The notes under the pieces are model-generated. The model did not search any database. It saw only the letters and a list, made by a program, of their open reading frames with translations, and had not been told where the DNA came from. The translations under genes were made by a program, and so were the position numbers. A stretch of 64,000 bases of DNA from an actinobacterium LLX17 (GTDB lineage Bacteria > Actinomycetota > Actinomycetes > Propionibacteriales > Nocardioidaceae), in NCBI GenBank assembly GCA_000471045.1, contig KI301992.1, forward strand, positions 1,135,920-1,199,919. The letters run 5' to 3'. This document shows, one piece after another, positions 11,329 through 20,184 of this stretch (its first letter is position 1; each line of letters begins with the position of its first letter).

Positions 11329-12618
11329 TCAGGCGTCGAGCGGCTCGACCGAGGCGAGCAGTGCATCGCCGACCATGCCGGCTGCGAGCGTGCCGCCGTC
11401 CTGCGGATCGATCAGCAGGAAGGCGCCGGTCGCGCGCGAGTGCAGGTACTCCTCGGCGGGGATCGGCGCGGCGAGCCGCAGCGACACGTGACCGATGTCG
11501 TTGAGCTCGAGGCTCTCGGCGGGCGTCAGACGCGCGGTGTCGAGATCGAGACGACCGCCGATCGCGACGACCATGGCCTGCACCGTGCGCGTGCCGTGCT
11601 TCAGCAACACCTTGGTGCGCGGGGTGAGCCGGTGGTCGGCCAGCCAGGCGACCGTGCCGTCGATGTCCTGGGTCAGGCCGGGGACGCTGCGCGAGGTGAC
11701 GACCAGGTCGCCCCGCGAGATGTCGATGTCGTCCGTCAAGCGCAGGGTGACCGACTGCGGAGCGTGCGCCTCGGCCAGCTCGCCGTCGGCGGTGTCGATC
11801 GCCTCGACGGTCGACGTGCGGCCGCTGGGCAGCACCGTGACGGGATCGCCCGGACGGACCAGACCGGACGCGATCTGACCGGCGTAGCCGCGGTAGTCGC
11901 GGAAGCGGTCCTCGGCAGCGGACTGCGGGCGGATGACCAGCTGCACGGGGAAGCGCAACGGCTCGGACTGCGGCTCGCCGGCGGGGGAGAGCTGCTCGAG
12001 GTGCTCCAGCAGACTGGGCCCCTCGTACCAGGGCGTGCGGTCGGACTTCGTGACGACGTTGTCGCCGGCGAGGGCCGAGACCGGGACGGTGGTGACGTCG
12101 GTCAGGCCGAGACGCTGGGCCGCCGCCTGCACCTGCGCCTCGACGCCCTCGTAGGTGGCCTGGTCGTAGTCGACGAGATCGATCTTGTTGACCACGACCA
12201 CCACGTGCGGCACTCGCAGCAGCGACGACACCGCGAGGTGGCGGCTCGTCTGCTCCTGCAGGCCCTTGCGCACGTCGACCAGCAGCACCACGACGTCGGC
12301 CGTGCTGGCACCGGTGACGGTGTTGCGGGTGTACTGCACGTGCCCCGGGCAGTCGGCCAGGATGAAGGCGCGCTCGGCGGTGGCGAAGTAGCGGTAGGCC
12401 ACATCGATCGTGATGCCCTGCTCCCGCTCGGACCGCAGTCCGTCGGTGAGCAGGGCGAGATCGGCGGTGGCCATGCCGCGGTCGCGGCTGACGCGCTCGA
12501 CGGCGTCGAACTGGTCGGCCAGCACCGACTTGGAGTCGAACAGCAGTCGGCCCACGAGCGTGGACTTGCCGTCGTCGACCGAGCCGGCCGTGGCGAGGCG
12601 CAAGAGGGTCGTGCTCAT
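11329..12618 (-). CDS. cysN: Sulfate adenylyltransferase subunit 1 (GTPase)
   Basis: The 429-residue GTPase subunit of ATP sulfurylase drives APS formation by CysD. G-motifs are GSVDDGKST (12-20), DCPGHVQY and NKIDLVD, followed by EF-Tu-like beta-barrel domains. No APS kinase (CysC) domain is fused at the C-terminus, in contrast to many CysNC proteins. The start overlaps the last base of the cysD stop codon. Confidence 0.95.
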   Translation of the reverse strand: MSTTLLRLATAGSVDDGKSTLVGRLLFDSKSVLADQFDAVERVSRDRGMATADLALLTDGLRSEREQGITIDVAYRYFATAERAFILADCPGHVQYTRNTVTGASTADVVVLLVDVRKGLQEQTSRHLAVSSLLRVPHVVVVVNKIDLVDYDQATYEGVEAQVQAAAQRLGLTDVTTVPVSALAGDNVVTKSDRTPWYEGPSLLEHLEQLSPAGEPQSEPLRFPVQLVIRPQSAAEDRFRDYRGYAGQIASGLVRPGDPVTVLPSGRTSTVEAIDTADGELAEAHAPQSVTLRLTDDIDISRGDLVVTSRSVPGLTQDIDGTVAWLADHRLTPRTKVLLKHGTRTVQAMVVAIGGRLDLDTARLTPAESLELNDIGHVSLRLAAPIPAEEYLHSRATGAFLLIDPQDGGTLAAGMVGDALLASVEPLDA

Positions 12619-13529
12619 CAGAAGTAGCCTTCCTTCTTGCGGTCCTCCATGGCGGCCTCCGACATGCGGTCGTCGGCGCGCGTGGCGCCGCGCTCGGTGA
12701 CGCGGGTGGCGGCGACCTCGGCGATGACGTCCTCGACCGTGACGGCCGGGCTGTCGACGGCGCCGGTGCAGGACATGTCGCCCACCGTGCGGTAGCGGAC
12801 GGTGCGGGTCTGCACGACCTCGTGCTCCTTGGGCTGGGCGAACTCGCCGACGGCCAGCAGCATGCCGTCGCGCTCGAAGACCTCGCGGTCGTGCGCGTAG
12901 TACAGCGGCGGCAGCTCGATCTTCTCCTGGCCGATGTACTGCCAGACGTCGAGCTCGGTCCAGTTGCTCAGCGGGAAGACCCGGACGTGCTCACCCGGCC
13001 GGTGCCGACCGTTGTAGAGGTTCCACAGCTCGGGGCGCTGGTTGCGGGGGTCCCACTGGCCGAACTCGTCACGGAGGCTGAAGACGCGCTCCTTGGCGCG
13101 GGCCTTCTCCTCGTCGCGGCGGCCTCCGCCGAAGACGGCGTCGAACTTGTGTGCCTCGATCGCGTCGAGCAGAGGCTGGGTCTGTAACGGGTTGCGGGTG
13201 CCGTCGGCACGCTCGCGCAGGCGTCCGTCGTCGATGTAGTCCTGGACGCTGGCCACCTCGAGGCGCAGTCCGAGACGCTCGACCGTCGCGTCGCGGTACG
13301 CCAGCACCTCGGGGAAGTTGTGCCCGGTGTCGACGTGCAGCACGGGGAAGGGGACCGGTGCCGGCCAGAACGCCTTGACGGCCAGGTGCAGCATGACGAC
13401 CGAGTCCTTGCCACCGGAGAACAGCAGCACGGGCCGCTCGAACTCGGCGATGACCTCACGGATGATGTGGATCGACTCGGACTCCAGCCACTGCAGGTGG
13501 GTGAGTCGTCGGGTGTCGTGGGTGCTCAT
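12618..13529 (-). CDS. cysD: Sulfate adenylyltransferase subunit 2
   Basis: The 303-residue catalytic subunit of ATP sulfurylase has the PP-loop SGGKDS at 38-43 and the family signatures HVDTGHNFPEVLAYRD, FGGGRRDEEKARAKER and FPLSNWTELDVWQYI. The ATG at 13529 is the family start (MSTHDTRRLTHLQWLESES); the frame stays open upstream but that part is the antisense-like shadow of cysH. It lies 13 bp after cysH. Confidence 0.95.
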   Translation of the reverse strand: MSTHDTRRLTHLQWLESESIHIIREVIAEFERPVLLFSGGKDSVVMLHLAVKAFWPAPVPFPVLHVDTGHNFPEVLAYRDATVERLGLRLEVASVQDYIDDGRLRERADGTRNPLQTQPLLDAIEAHKFDAVFGGGRRDEEKARAKERVFSLRDEFGQWDPRNQRPELWNLYNGRHRPGEHVRVFPLSNWTELDVWQYIGQEKIELPPLYYAHDREVFERDGMLLAVGEFAQPKEHEVVQTRTVRYRTVGDMSCTGAVDSPAVTVEDVIAEVAATRVTERGATRADDRMSEAAMEDRKKEGYF

Positions 13530-13542
13530 GGGTCCTCGGGTC

Positions 13543-14340
13543 TCAGGCATGCAGGCCGCACTCGGTCTTCTCGAAGCCGGCCCATCGGCCGGCCCGCGGG
13601 TCCTCGCCGGGTGCCACGCGACGGGTGCAGGTGGAGCACCCGATCGACGGGTAGCCGTCGTTGACCAAGGGGTTGACGATGATCTGGTTCTTCTCGGCGT
13701 AGTTGAGGACCTCGTCGAACGTCCAGGTGGCCAGGGGATTGATCTTGACCAGGCCGTTCTTGACGTCCCAGGTGACGAAGGGCGTGTTGGCCCGGGTGGG
13801 GCCCTCGTCGCGGCGGACGCCGGTGATCCAGGCCTCGTAGCCCTGCAGCGTGTCGTGCAGCGGGATGACCTTGCGCATCTCGCAACACCTGGCGGGGTCG
13901 CGCTCGTAGAGCTTCTCGCCGTGCTCGGCGTCCTGCTCGGGGACGCTGAGGCGCGGGCGCACGTCGACGATCGTGAGCCGCATCGAGGACTCGACGGCGT
14001 CACGGGTGCCGATCGTCTCGGCGAAGTGGTAGCCGGTGTCGAGGAACAGCGTGTCGACCCACGGCACGTGCTCGGCGACGACCGCCGGCAGCACGGCGTC
14101 GGCCATCGAGCAGGCGACGGCGGTGCGGTGCCCGAACGTGGTGGCGACCCATGCCAGCACGTCATCGGTCGTGGTGGCCGGGTCGGCGAACTCTTGCTCG
14201 GCGGCGTCGGCCAAGGTGCGCAGCTCGTCGTTCGTGCGGCGGGGGGCGAGGCGGTGCTCGCGCTCGGCGAGGTGCTCGGCACGCTCCGCGTCGTGGCGGA
14301 GCTGGCGCTCGCGACGTTCGGCCAGGGTGACTTCAGCCAT
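13543..14340 (-). CDS. cysH: Assimilatory adenylyl-sulfate (APS) reductase
   Basis: The 265-residue reductase converts APS to sulfite using thioredoxin. Two cysteine pairs, CC at 152-153 and CSTC at 235-238, are the [4Fe-4S] ligands that distinguish APS reductase from PAPS reductase; the catalytic cysteine is C261 in ECGLHA at the C-terminus. The N-terminal 45 residues are a charged helix. As first gene of the sulfur operon it follows a 152 bp promoter region; no sulfite reductase gene is nearby. Confidence 0.94.
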   Translation of the reverse strand: MAEVTLAERRERQLRHDAERAEHLAEREHRLAPRRTNDELRTLADAAEQEFADPATTTDDVLAWVATTFGHRTAVACSMADAVLPAVVAEHVPWVDTLFLDTGYHFAETIGTRDAVESSMRLTIVDVRPRLSVPEQDAEHGEKLYERDPARCCEMRKVIPLHDTLQGYEAWITGVRRDEGPTRANTPFVTWDVKNGLVKINPLATWTFDEVLNYAEKNQIIVNPLVNDGYPSIGCSTCTRRVAPGEDPRAGRWAGFEKTECGLHA

Positions 14341-14492
14341 GACGCACTCCTTCCGACGGGATCAGCCGTCCCAGCGTAGAACCGGGCCTCGGCCCGACCC
14401 ATTCCCTCGAGCGGACGTCCACATCCCGGAACGCGATCACGTGAGCCAGGTCACAAGATTCGCTCGAGCGTGCGGCGAGGCATACTGGCGCG

Positions 14493-15116
14493 ATGGTGCG
14501 CTTCATCGACATCCACCCGGAGAACCCGCAGCAGCGCAACGTCGACCAGGCGGTCGCGATCTTGCGCGACGGGGGGCTGATCGCCTACCCGACCGACTCG
14601 GGCTACGCCCTCGGGGCGCAGATCGGCAGCGTCGATGCGCTCGATCGCATCCGTGCCATCCGTCAGCTCGACGACAAGCATCACTTCACCCTGGTGTGCC
14701 ACGACTTCGCGCAGCTGGGGCAGTTCGTGCACGTCGACAACGCCGTGTTCCGGGCCGTCAAGGCGGCGACCCCCGGGCCGTACACCTTCATCCTGCCGGC
14801 CACCCGCGACGTGCCGAAGCGCCTGTTGCAGGCCAAGAAGCGCACCGTGGGCGTGCGCATCACGCCGCACCGGGTGGCCCAGGCCATCGTCACGACGCTG
14901 GGGGAGCCGGTGCTCTCGACGACGCTGATCCTGCCGGGGGAGTCCGAGGCCATGACGATGGCGTGGGAGATCTCCGAGGCACTCGACGGCCGGGTCGACG
15001 CGGTGGTCGACTCCGGTGACGAGGTTGCCGCGGAGCCGACGACGGTGGTCGACCTCTCCGAGGGCTACGCCGAGGTGATCCGCGTCGGCGCGGGGGACCC
15101 AGCCCCGTTCGAGTAG
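14493..15116 (+). CDS. yciO: YciO/YrdC/Sua5-family protein (threonylcarbamoyl-AMP synthase-like)
   Basis: The 207-residue protein is much like E. coli YciO along its length: FIDIHPENPQQRNVDQAV, AYPTDSGYALG, FTLVCHDF, TPGPYTFILPAT, VGVRITPH and PTTVVDLS. The fold is that of the Sua5 enzymes that make threonylcarbamoyl-AMP for tRNA t6A, but YciO members have much weaker activity and their true role is unsettled. It is divergent from the cys operon. Confidence 0.9.
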   Translation: MVRFIDIHPENPQQRNVDQAVAILRDGGLIAYPTDSGYALGAQIGSVDALDRIRAIRQLDDKHHFTLVCHDFAQLGQFVHVDNAVFRAVKAATPGPYTFILPATRDVPKRLLQAKKRTVGVRITPHRVAQAIVTTLGEPVLSTTLILPGESEAMTMAWEISEALDGRVDAVVDSGDEVAAEPTTVVDLSEGYAEVIRVGAGDPAPFE

Positions 15117-15123
15117 GGGTGCG

Positions 15124-15948
15124 TCAGGCGTCGATGCCGTAGATGCCGGCGCGATGCAGCACCTGGCGTGCATGGGCCAACCGTGGGCCGACGGCGCCGG
15201 CGTAACCCTCCGGCGGGGCATCGAGGAGGTCGCGGGCGGCGACCACGTCGGACGACGACGGTGCGCACACCTCGTTGACCACCGCGGTCTGCGTGGCCGT
15301 GAGGCAGATGCGTCCGGTCATGCCGAGCGTGACGGCGTGCTGGGTGTCGGCGCGGGTCTGCTCGGCGTCGTCGCTGACGGTGGGACCGTCGATCGGACCG
15401 GGCAGGTCGTGGGCGCGGCTGGCGATGACGAGCTGCGAGCGGGCGTACAGCAGTGCGGTGCGGTCGGGGCCCACGCCGAGGTCGCGCCGGAAGTCGCCGG
15501 TGCCGAAGGCGATGCGGCTCGGACCCGAGGCGGCGATCTCGGGCAGGTTCAGGATGGACAGTGCCGTCTCGACCATCGCCACGACGGGGCGGCGGCCGGC
15601 GTCGAGCGTGGCCCGAACCTGGTCGCCGTGCTCGGTCATGGCCAGCACGACGCCGTCGATGCGGTCATCGGCCGCGACGAGCGCCAGGTCATCGGTCCAG
15701 TGCTCGGTGTCGGTGCCGTTGACTCGCACCCAGGTGCGGTGGCCGGTGTCGAGGTGGGCCACGAGCGCATCGCGGGCGGCAGCCTTGCGGTCCTCGGGTG
15801 TTCCGGCCTCGAGGTCGACCACCACGATGTCGCTGGCAGCGAGCTCGAGGGCGTCGGTGTGCACCAGTTGCTCGGCCGCGACGAGGCGCCACGAACGGGC
15901 CATCGGGGCCGGGACGGTGGGCGAGGGGCCAACCTGCAGAGCAGTCAC
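15124..15948 (-). CDS. CitE-like HpcH/HpaI aldolase family protein
   Basis: The 274-residue protein has a TIM-barrel pattern of the citrate-lyase beta/malyl-CoA lyase group: IVVVDLEAGTPEDRKAAAR, TWVRVNGTDT, VVAMVETALSILNLPEI and RIAFGTGDFRRDLG, with the metal-binding Glu and Asp kept. These enzymes cleave or form C-C bonds in acyl-CoA thioesters; the substrate is unknown. GTG at 15948 is chosen over an upstream TTG at 15957, and neither has a strong ribosome site. It is convergent with yciO, 7 bp away. Confidence 0.82.
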   Translation of the reverse strand: MTALQVGPSPTVPAPMARSWRLVAAEQLVHTDALELAASDIVVVDLEAGTPEDRKAAARDALVAHLDTGHRTWVRVNGTDTEHWTDDLALVAADDRIDGVVLAMTEHGDQVRATLDAGRRPVVAMVETALSILNLPEIAASGPSRIAFGTGDFRRDLGVGPDRTALLYARSQLVIASRAHDLPGPIDGPTVSDDAEQTRADTQHAVTLGMTGRICLTATQTAVVNEVCAPSSSDVVAARDLLDAPPEGYAGAVGPRLAHARQVLHRAGIYGIDA

Positions 15949-16011
15949 ACCGTCCAATCTACGGACCGCCGGAAGGTACGCCCAAGTAGTGGACCGGGGG
16001 AGTGACGCCCG

Positions 16012-16596
16012 TCACCGACCCGAACGGCCCCACCAACGACGGCGGGCGCGCACCGGTGGGTCCGCAGGTCCGATCGGCTCGACCCGGCGCGGACGGCGGC
16101 GCTCTCGCCAGGCGGCCACCTCGGCCTCGACGTCACGCAGCGGCGTGACGACCGGGGGACCTCCGGTCAGCTGGCGCCGCGCGGCGACGACCCGGTGATT
16201 GAAGCCCTCGAGCAGCTCACGCACCGTCTCCTCGCGACCGTGTCGGTCGAGCTCGGCATCCAGCCCGGCGTCGTCCTTGCGCAGCTGCAGCGCCTCGGGC
16301 AGCACGCCAGTGATCTGCTCGCGCTCGATGAGTCCTTTGAGCCACCAGTCGGGGTCGTGCGTGGTACGCAGGTTCGGCAACGGCTTGCCGGCGTAGGGCA
16401 GGTCGTCGAACTCGCCGCGGGCGATCGCCGCGCGAATCTGCTGCTCCACCCACAGTGCTGTGTCCTCAGGGCGGCGCCCGCGTGCCGACGCGTCCTGGGG
16501 GCTCGCTTCGTCCTCCCCGTCGCCGGCGTCCTGCGGGTCGTCGGGGAGCTCTTGGTGGGCCCGGTAGTGGGCAGCGCGGCGCTCGTGGTCGGTCAT
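16012..16596 (-). CDS. DUF1992 (DnaJC28-conserved domain) protein
   Basis: The 194-residue protein contains the DUF1992 core in its middle: WVEQQIRAAIARGEFDDLPY and GKPLPNL, followed by a helical segment DPDWWLKGLIEREQI. The N-terminus is acidic and the C-terminus strongly basic, ending in RARRRWWGRSGR. The domain occurs alone in bacteria and with J-domains in eukaryotes; its function is unknown. It follows the DUF808 gene by 15 bp. Confidence 0.85.
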   Translation of the reverse strand: MTDHERRAAHYRAHQELPDDPQDAGDGEDEASPQDASARGRRPEDTALWVEQQIRAAIARGEFDDLPYAGKPLPNLRTTHDPDWWLKGLIEREQITGVLPEALQLRKDDAGLDAELDRHGREETVRELLEGFNHRVVAARRQLTGGPPVVTPLRDVEAEVAAWRERRRPRRVEPIGPADPPVRARRRWWGRSGR

Positions 16597-16611
16597 GCGG
16601 TGCCAACGATT

Positions 16612-17550
16612 CTAGGAGGCGCGCCGAACCTTCGCCACGAGGTGAAACACGGCCACCACGACGGCGCCGACCACGATGCCGATGAGAGCCGAGGCCGCGG
16701 TGTTCGTCAACCAGGCCAGGACGGCACCCGCACCCGCGGTGGCGTCCTTCACGGCCTCCTCGGCGTGGTGCACCACGTCGTACAGGCCGTGCCAGCCCAG
16801 CTCATCGGTGCCGACGAGCAGGATGTGGCCACCGACCCAGAGCATCGCGACGATGCCCACGGTGGAGAGGGTCGCCAGCACCATCGGCATGCCCTTGACC
16901 AGTCCGCGGCCCACCTTCTGGGCGACGGCGGAGGAGCGTTGCGCCAGCGACAGACCGATGTCGTCCATCTTCACGATCAAGCCGACGACGCCGTAGACGA
17001 GCGCGGTGATGCCGACGGCGACCACCGCCAGGATCACCGCGCGTGACACGAAGGCCTCGCCTGCGATCTCGTTGAGGGCGATGACCATGATCTCGGCCGA
17101 CAGGATGAAGTCGGTGCGGACCGCGCCGGCCACGACCGTCTTCTCGTGCTCCGGACCGGCCGCGCTGGCCGGCACCTCGGTCGCGTGCTCGTGGGGGCTG
17201 ATCTTCTCCCAGATCTTCTCCGCGCCCTCGAAGCACAGGTACGTGCCCCCGAGCATGAGGATCGGGGTGAGCGCCCACTCGGCGAACTGGCTGAGCAGCA
17301 GGGCGGCCGGCAGGATCACCAACAGCTTGTTGCGCAGCGACCCCTTGGCGATGCGCCAGATGATGGAGAGCTCGCGCTGGGGCTGCAGACCCTGCACGTA
17401 GCGCGGCGTGACGGCCGCATCGTCGACCACCACACCGGCGGCCTTGGCGCTGGCGCGTCCCGCGGCGGCACCGACGTCGTCGATCGAGGCGGCGGCGAGC
17501 CGGGTCAGGGCGGCGACGTCGTCGAGGAGGGCGACGAGTCCGCCGCTCAT
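16612..17550 (-). CDS. DUF808 (YedI) family inner-membrane protein
   Basis: The 312-residue protein starts MSGGLVALLDDVAALTRLAA and contains KAAGVVVDDAAVTPRYVQG, both typical of DUF808. About six to eight membrane helices follow, with GGTYLCFEGAEKIWEK between them. No transport motif is known for the family. It is divergent from the lipoprotein gene at 17655 and precedes DUF1992 on the same strand. Confidence 0.88.
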   Translation of the reverse strand: MSGGLVALLDDVAALTRLAAASIDDVGAAAGRASAKAAGVVVDDAAVTPRYVQGLQPQRELSIIWRIAKGSLRNKLLVILPAALLLSQFAEWALTPILMLGGTYLCFEGAEKIWEKISPHEHATEVPASAAGPEHEKTVVAGAVRTDFILSAEIMVIALNEIAGEAFVSRAVILAVVAVGITALVYGVVGLIVKMDDIGLSLAQRSSAVAQKVGRGLVKGMPMVLATLSTVGIVAMLWVGGHILLVGTDELGWHGLYDVVHHAEEAVKDATAGAGAVLAWLTNTAASALIGIVVGAVVVAVFHLVAKVRRAS

Positions 17551-17654
17551 CGGACGCTCCGGGAGGCGCGGGTCGTGGTCACGGGATCAGGGTAGGGGAG
17601 GGGGTCACGGACGTCGCGGGGAACATGACGGTGTCCGAGCCGCTCTGAGTCCGC

Positions 17655-18701
17655 ATGACGTCCACTACGCCGCGTCGGCCCGGCCTGCTGGTGGGTCTGG
17701 TGATCCTGCTGCTCAGTGCCTGCTCGGCAGGCACCCCCGAGCAGCACGACGGGGGAGGACCGCCCCCTCCTGACACGCCCCGAGAGGTCGCCGCCCTGAT
17801 CGAGAGGCTCCCTGGGGTGGTGGAGGCCGAGGCCGAGCGCACCCAGGAGGACACCGAGTACTGGGTGCTCGGCGTCGACGTGGTGGTGGAGGACGGCATC
17901 ACCGCCGAGGATCTCGGCACTGTCGTGCGGGCCCTCGATGCGGCGGCGGCCCGCGTCGAGGCCGACGACCACGGCGCCAGCGTCCAGCTGGCGCGGCATG
18001 CCGCCGGCGACGAGGACCCTGAGGGCGGAGAACGCGGACCCACGCTGTTCACGAGTCCCGGAGTGCCGCATCCCCGATTGCGTGCCGAGGCGTTCCTGGC
18101 GGCCCTGGAGCGCTACCCAGAGGCGAGCGTCATGGTCGACGGCACCGGTCTGCAGATCAACGAGATCGACCCCCTGGGCATGCGGGTCTCGGAGATTCTC
18201 GCCGAGATTGATCAACACCCGGCGCTGGGGGAGATGAGCAACACCGCGCTCTCGGTGAAGAGCTCGGTCGAGGGTGTGCCCTATGCGCGGGTGTGGGTCG
18301 ACGGTCCTGTCACCGAGACGGCCGGACGTCACTGGCAGTCCGTGATCGACGCCGTCGTGACCGTCCCGCCCCAGGCTGCGCCGGTCTACACCTACGTGCT
18401 GGTCCGCGGCGATGCGCTCGATCGTGTGGAGGTCACCCTGGGAGGGGACCTGCCCGTCGGCGTCGTCCCGGACTTCGCCACCTGGCGCTCGGTCCTCATG
18501 CCGGTGATCCAGTCGGTACTGACGCTGGTGGCTGCGTCGCCGCACCAGGACGGGTCGGCGGTCGACTTCAGCACGGAGGCCGGGGACTTCGCGAGCGTGT
18601 TGATCGAGGACGGAGCCACCGCTAGCGACTACGCCGACCCGACGTGGAGCCAGTGGGCCGCCGACCTCTTCAACGCGCAACCGGCACCCAGCGACGGTTG
18701 A
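17655..18701 (+). CDS. Putative secreted lipoprotein, unknown function
   Basis: The 348-residue protein has a lipoprotein signal peptide: basic MTSTTPRRPG, hydrophobic LLVGLVILLL and lipobox LSAC with Cys23 as the lipidation site. The Pro/Gly-rich linker after it leads to a soluble domain with no family I recognise. Two similar-looking halves (around residues 60-110 and 220-270) may be related beta-alpha modules. It should be anchored to the outer face of the membrane. The phosphoesterase gene follows 8 bp later. Confidence 0.75.
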   Translation: MTSTTPRRPGLLVGLVILLLSACSAGTPEQHDGGGPPPPDTPREVAALIERLPGVVEAEAERTQEDTEYWVLGVDVVVEDGITAEDLGTVVRALDAAAARVEADDHGASVQLARHAAGDEDPEGGERGPTLFTSPGVPHPRLRAEAFLAALERYPEASVMVDGTGLQINEIDPLGMRVSEILAEIDQHPALGEMSNTALSVKSSVEGVPYARVWVDGPVTETAGRHWQSVIDAVVTVPPQAAPVYTYVLVRGDALDRVEVTLGGDLPVGVVPDFATWRSVLMPVIQSVLTLVAASPHQDGSAVDFSTEAGDFASVLIEDGATASDYADPTWSQWAADLFNAQPAPSDG

Positions 18702-18709
18702 CTGGGTGC

Positions 18710-19222
18710 ATGACGACCCGGTTGCTGATCCTGGCCGACACTCACCTGCCGAAGCGCGCGAAGGTGCTGCCCGAGGAGGTGTGGTCGGCGGTCGATGAGG
18801 CAGACCTGGTGGTGCACGCGGGGGACTGGGTCGACGTCGCGACCCTGGACGAGCTGGAGGAGCGCTCGAGCCGACTGCTCGCGGTCTATGGCAACAACGA
18901 CCACGGCGAGCTGCGCGAACGACTGCCGGAGGTGGCACGAGCGGAGGTCGAGGGTGTGCGGATCGGCGTGGTGCACGAGACCGGCGACTCCAAGCGTCGT
19001 GAAGCACGCTGCAGCGAGCAGTACCCGGACCTCGACGTGCTGGTGTTCGGGCACAGCCACATCCCGTGGGACACCACAACGGCGACCGGTCTGCGCCTGA
19101 TCAACCCGGGCTCGCCCACGGATCGGCGCCGCCAGCCGAACTGCACGTACATGACGGCGGTCGCGGAGGCAGGGGAGATCCACGACCTTCAGCTGCACCG
19201 GTTGCCCCCACGGATTCGCTAG
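18710..19222 (+). CDS. Metallophosphoesterase, YfcE/Vps29 type
   Basis: The 170-residue phosphodiesterase-like protein has the metal-binding blocks ILADTHLP, HAGDWVD, YGNNDH and VFGHSHIPW, with the C-terminal INPGSP typical of YfcE/MJ0936. Members hydrolyse phosphodiesters with Mn or Ni; the natural substrate is unknown. The ATG at 18710 gives the usual N-terminus close to the first metal site. Confidence 0.9.
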   Translation: MTTRLLILADTHLPKRAKVLPEEVWSAVDEADLVVHAGDWVDVATLDELEERSSRLLAVYGNNDHGELRERLPEVARAEVEGVRIGVVHETGDSKRREARCSEQYPDLDVLVFGHSHIPWDTTTATGLRLINPGSPTDRRRQPNCTYMTAVAEAGEIHDLQLHRLPPRIR

Positions 19223-19231
19223 GCGCCCAGG

Positions 19232-19852
19232 TCAGGGGAGTCGGGAGCCGAGCAGCGGAAGTCCCGGGCCCGTGAGGTCGTGCATTGCGTGCCGCCGACC
19301 CGCCATGGCCATCAGCACGGCCTCGCCGGGACCGCGCACCTCCGGCCCGTCGCCGACACCCCAGTCCAGGTCCGTGGCGGTCATGCGGAGCCCACGGACC
19401 GTCCAGAACCCGCGGATCGTCGGCGCCTTGTGGGCGAAGTCCAAGGCCAGTCGCAGTCGGTCGCGGGGGATCGACCGCGGGAGGCCGAGCGGTCGGCGGA
19501 TGTCCTGCTGGTGGATGAGCCCGTCGGTCACGGCGATCGCACCACCGAACCCGGCGGTGAGCCCCTGCGGACGAGCATGCCGACGAATCAGCTCGACGAC
19601 GTCGGCCGGCGACAGGTGGTCGTACGCACGGATGCGCTGCTCGTTGACGCGATCGACTGACAACGCGCCGCGGACGAGGGACTCGGCGAGCGCCTGCGGC
19701 GGCAGCTGGTCATAGCTGACGACGTGCACGGCGACGTCGCGCACCGACCATCGGGCGCACAACGACGGCGCCGACCACTGGGCCGGGCTCAACGAAGCCA
19801 GCAGGTCCGCGAGCTCGCGGCGTTCAGCAATCGCCAGCACGGCATGCTTCAT
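19232..19852 (-). CDS. Maleylpyruvate isomerase-family (mycothiol-dependent type, DinB fold) protein
   Basis: The 206-residue protein resembles the MDMPI N-terminal domain family: LADLLASLSPAQWSAPSLC, CARWSVRDVAVHVV with a putative metal His, and RGLRMTATDLDWGVGDGPEV with a downstream GPGEAVLMAMAGR. Such proteins use mycothiol as cofactor or bind metals; the actual reaction is unknown. The gene marks the left edge of the toxin-antitoxin and dif segment. Confidence 0.82.
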   Translation of the reverse strand: MKHAVLAIAERRELADLLASLSPAQWSAPSLCARWSVRDVAVHVVSYDQLPPQALAESLVRGALSVDRVNEQRIRAYDHLSPADVVELIRRHARPQGLTAGFGGAIAVTDGLIHQQDIRRPLGLPRSIPRDRLRLALDFAHKAPTIRGFWTVRGLRMTATDLDWGVGDGPEVRGPGEAVLMAMAGRRHAMHDLTGPGLPLLGSRLP

Positions 19853-19909
19853 GACCTCATCGTCACACGGACGATCGGGGGACCGCTCCGCCCTCTAGAG
19901 GTGGCTCAT

Positions 19910-19932
19910 CAGACTGGTCGGCGACTAGTCTG
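19910..19932. promoter_or_regulatory. Candidate autoregulatory operator of the VapBC-type module
   Basis: CAGACT (19910-19915) and AGTCTG (19927-19932) form a 6-bp inverted repeat with an 11-base spacer directly before the antitoxin ATG at 19939. A TAGTCT that could act as -10 overlaps the right arm. Antitoxins of this kind commonly bind such sites to repress their own operon. Confidence 0.5.
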
Positions 19933-19938
19933 AACTGC

Positions 19939-20184
19939 ATGACCGTGACCGTCGGTGCCTACGAGGCCAAGACTCATCTGTCCAAGCTGCTCGCCGCCGT
20001 GGAGCGGGGGGAGACCATCGTCATCACCCGCCACGGCAAGGAGATTGCCCACCTGACGCCGCCTCCTCGGCACGTCCGGAGCGTGAACGAGGCGCTGGAG
20101 GAGCTCCGTGAGCTGCGGAAGGGGATCACGTTGGGACCGGACGTCACGATCAGGGAGCTGATCGATGAGGGGCGTCGCTGGTGA
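19939..20184 (+). CDS. vapB: Type II antitoxin, Phd/YefM family (VapB role)
   Basis: The 81-residue protein has the Phd/YefM DNA-binding start VGAYEAKTHLSKLLAAVERG and ETIVITRHGKEIAHLTP, followed by a helical tail (about residues 45-81) that would wrap the toxin. It should neutralise the PIN-domain toxin encoded next; its last four bases overlap the toxin's GTG start. The upstream palindrome at 19910-19932 fits autoregulation. Confidence 0.9.
   Translation: MTVTVGAYEAKTHLSKLLAAVERGETIVITRHGKEIAHLTPPPRHVRSVNEALEELRELRKGITLGPDVTIRELIDEGRRW

Noticed and set aside
13530..14402. N-terminal extension of cysD into a near 600-codon frame
   Set aside because: The extra part is Ser/Thr/Pro-rich out-of-frame reading of cysH; the conserved CysD start is at 13529.
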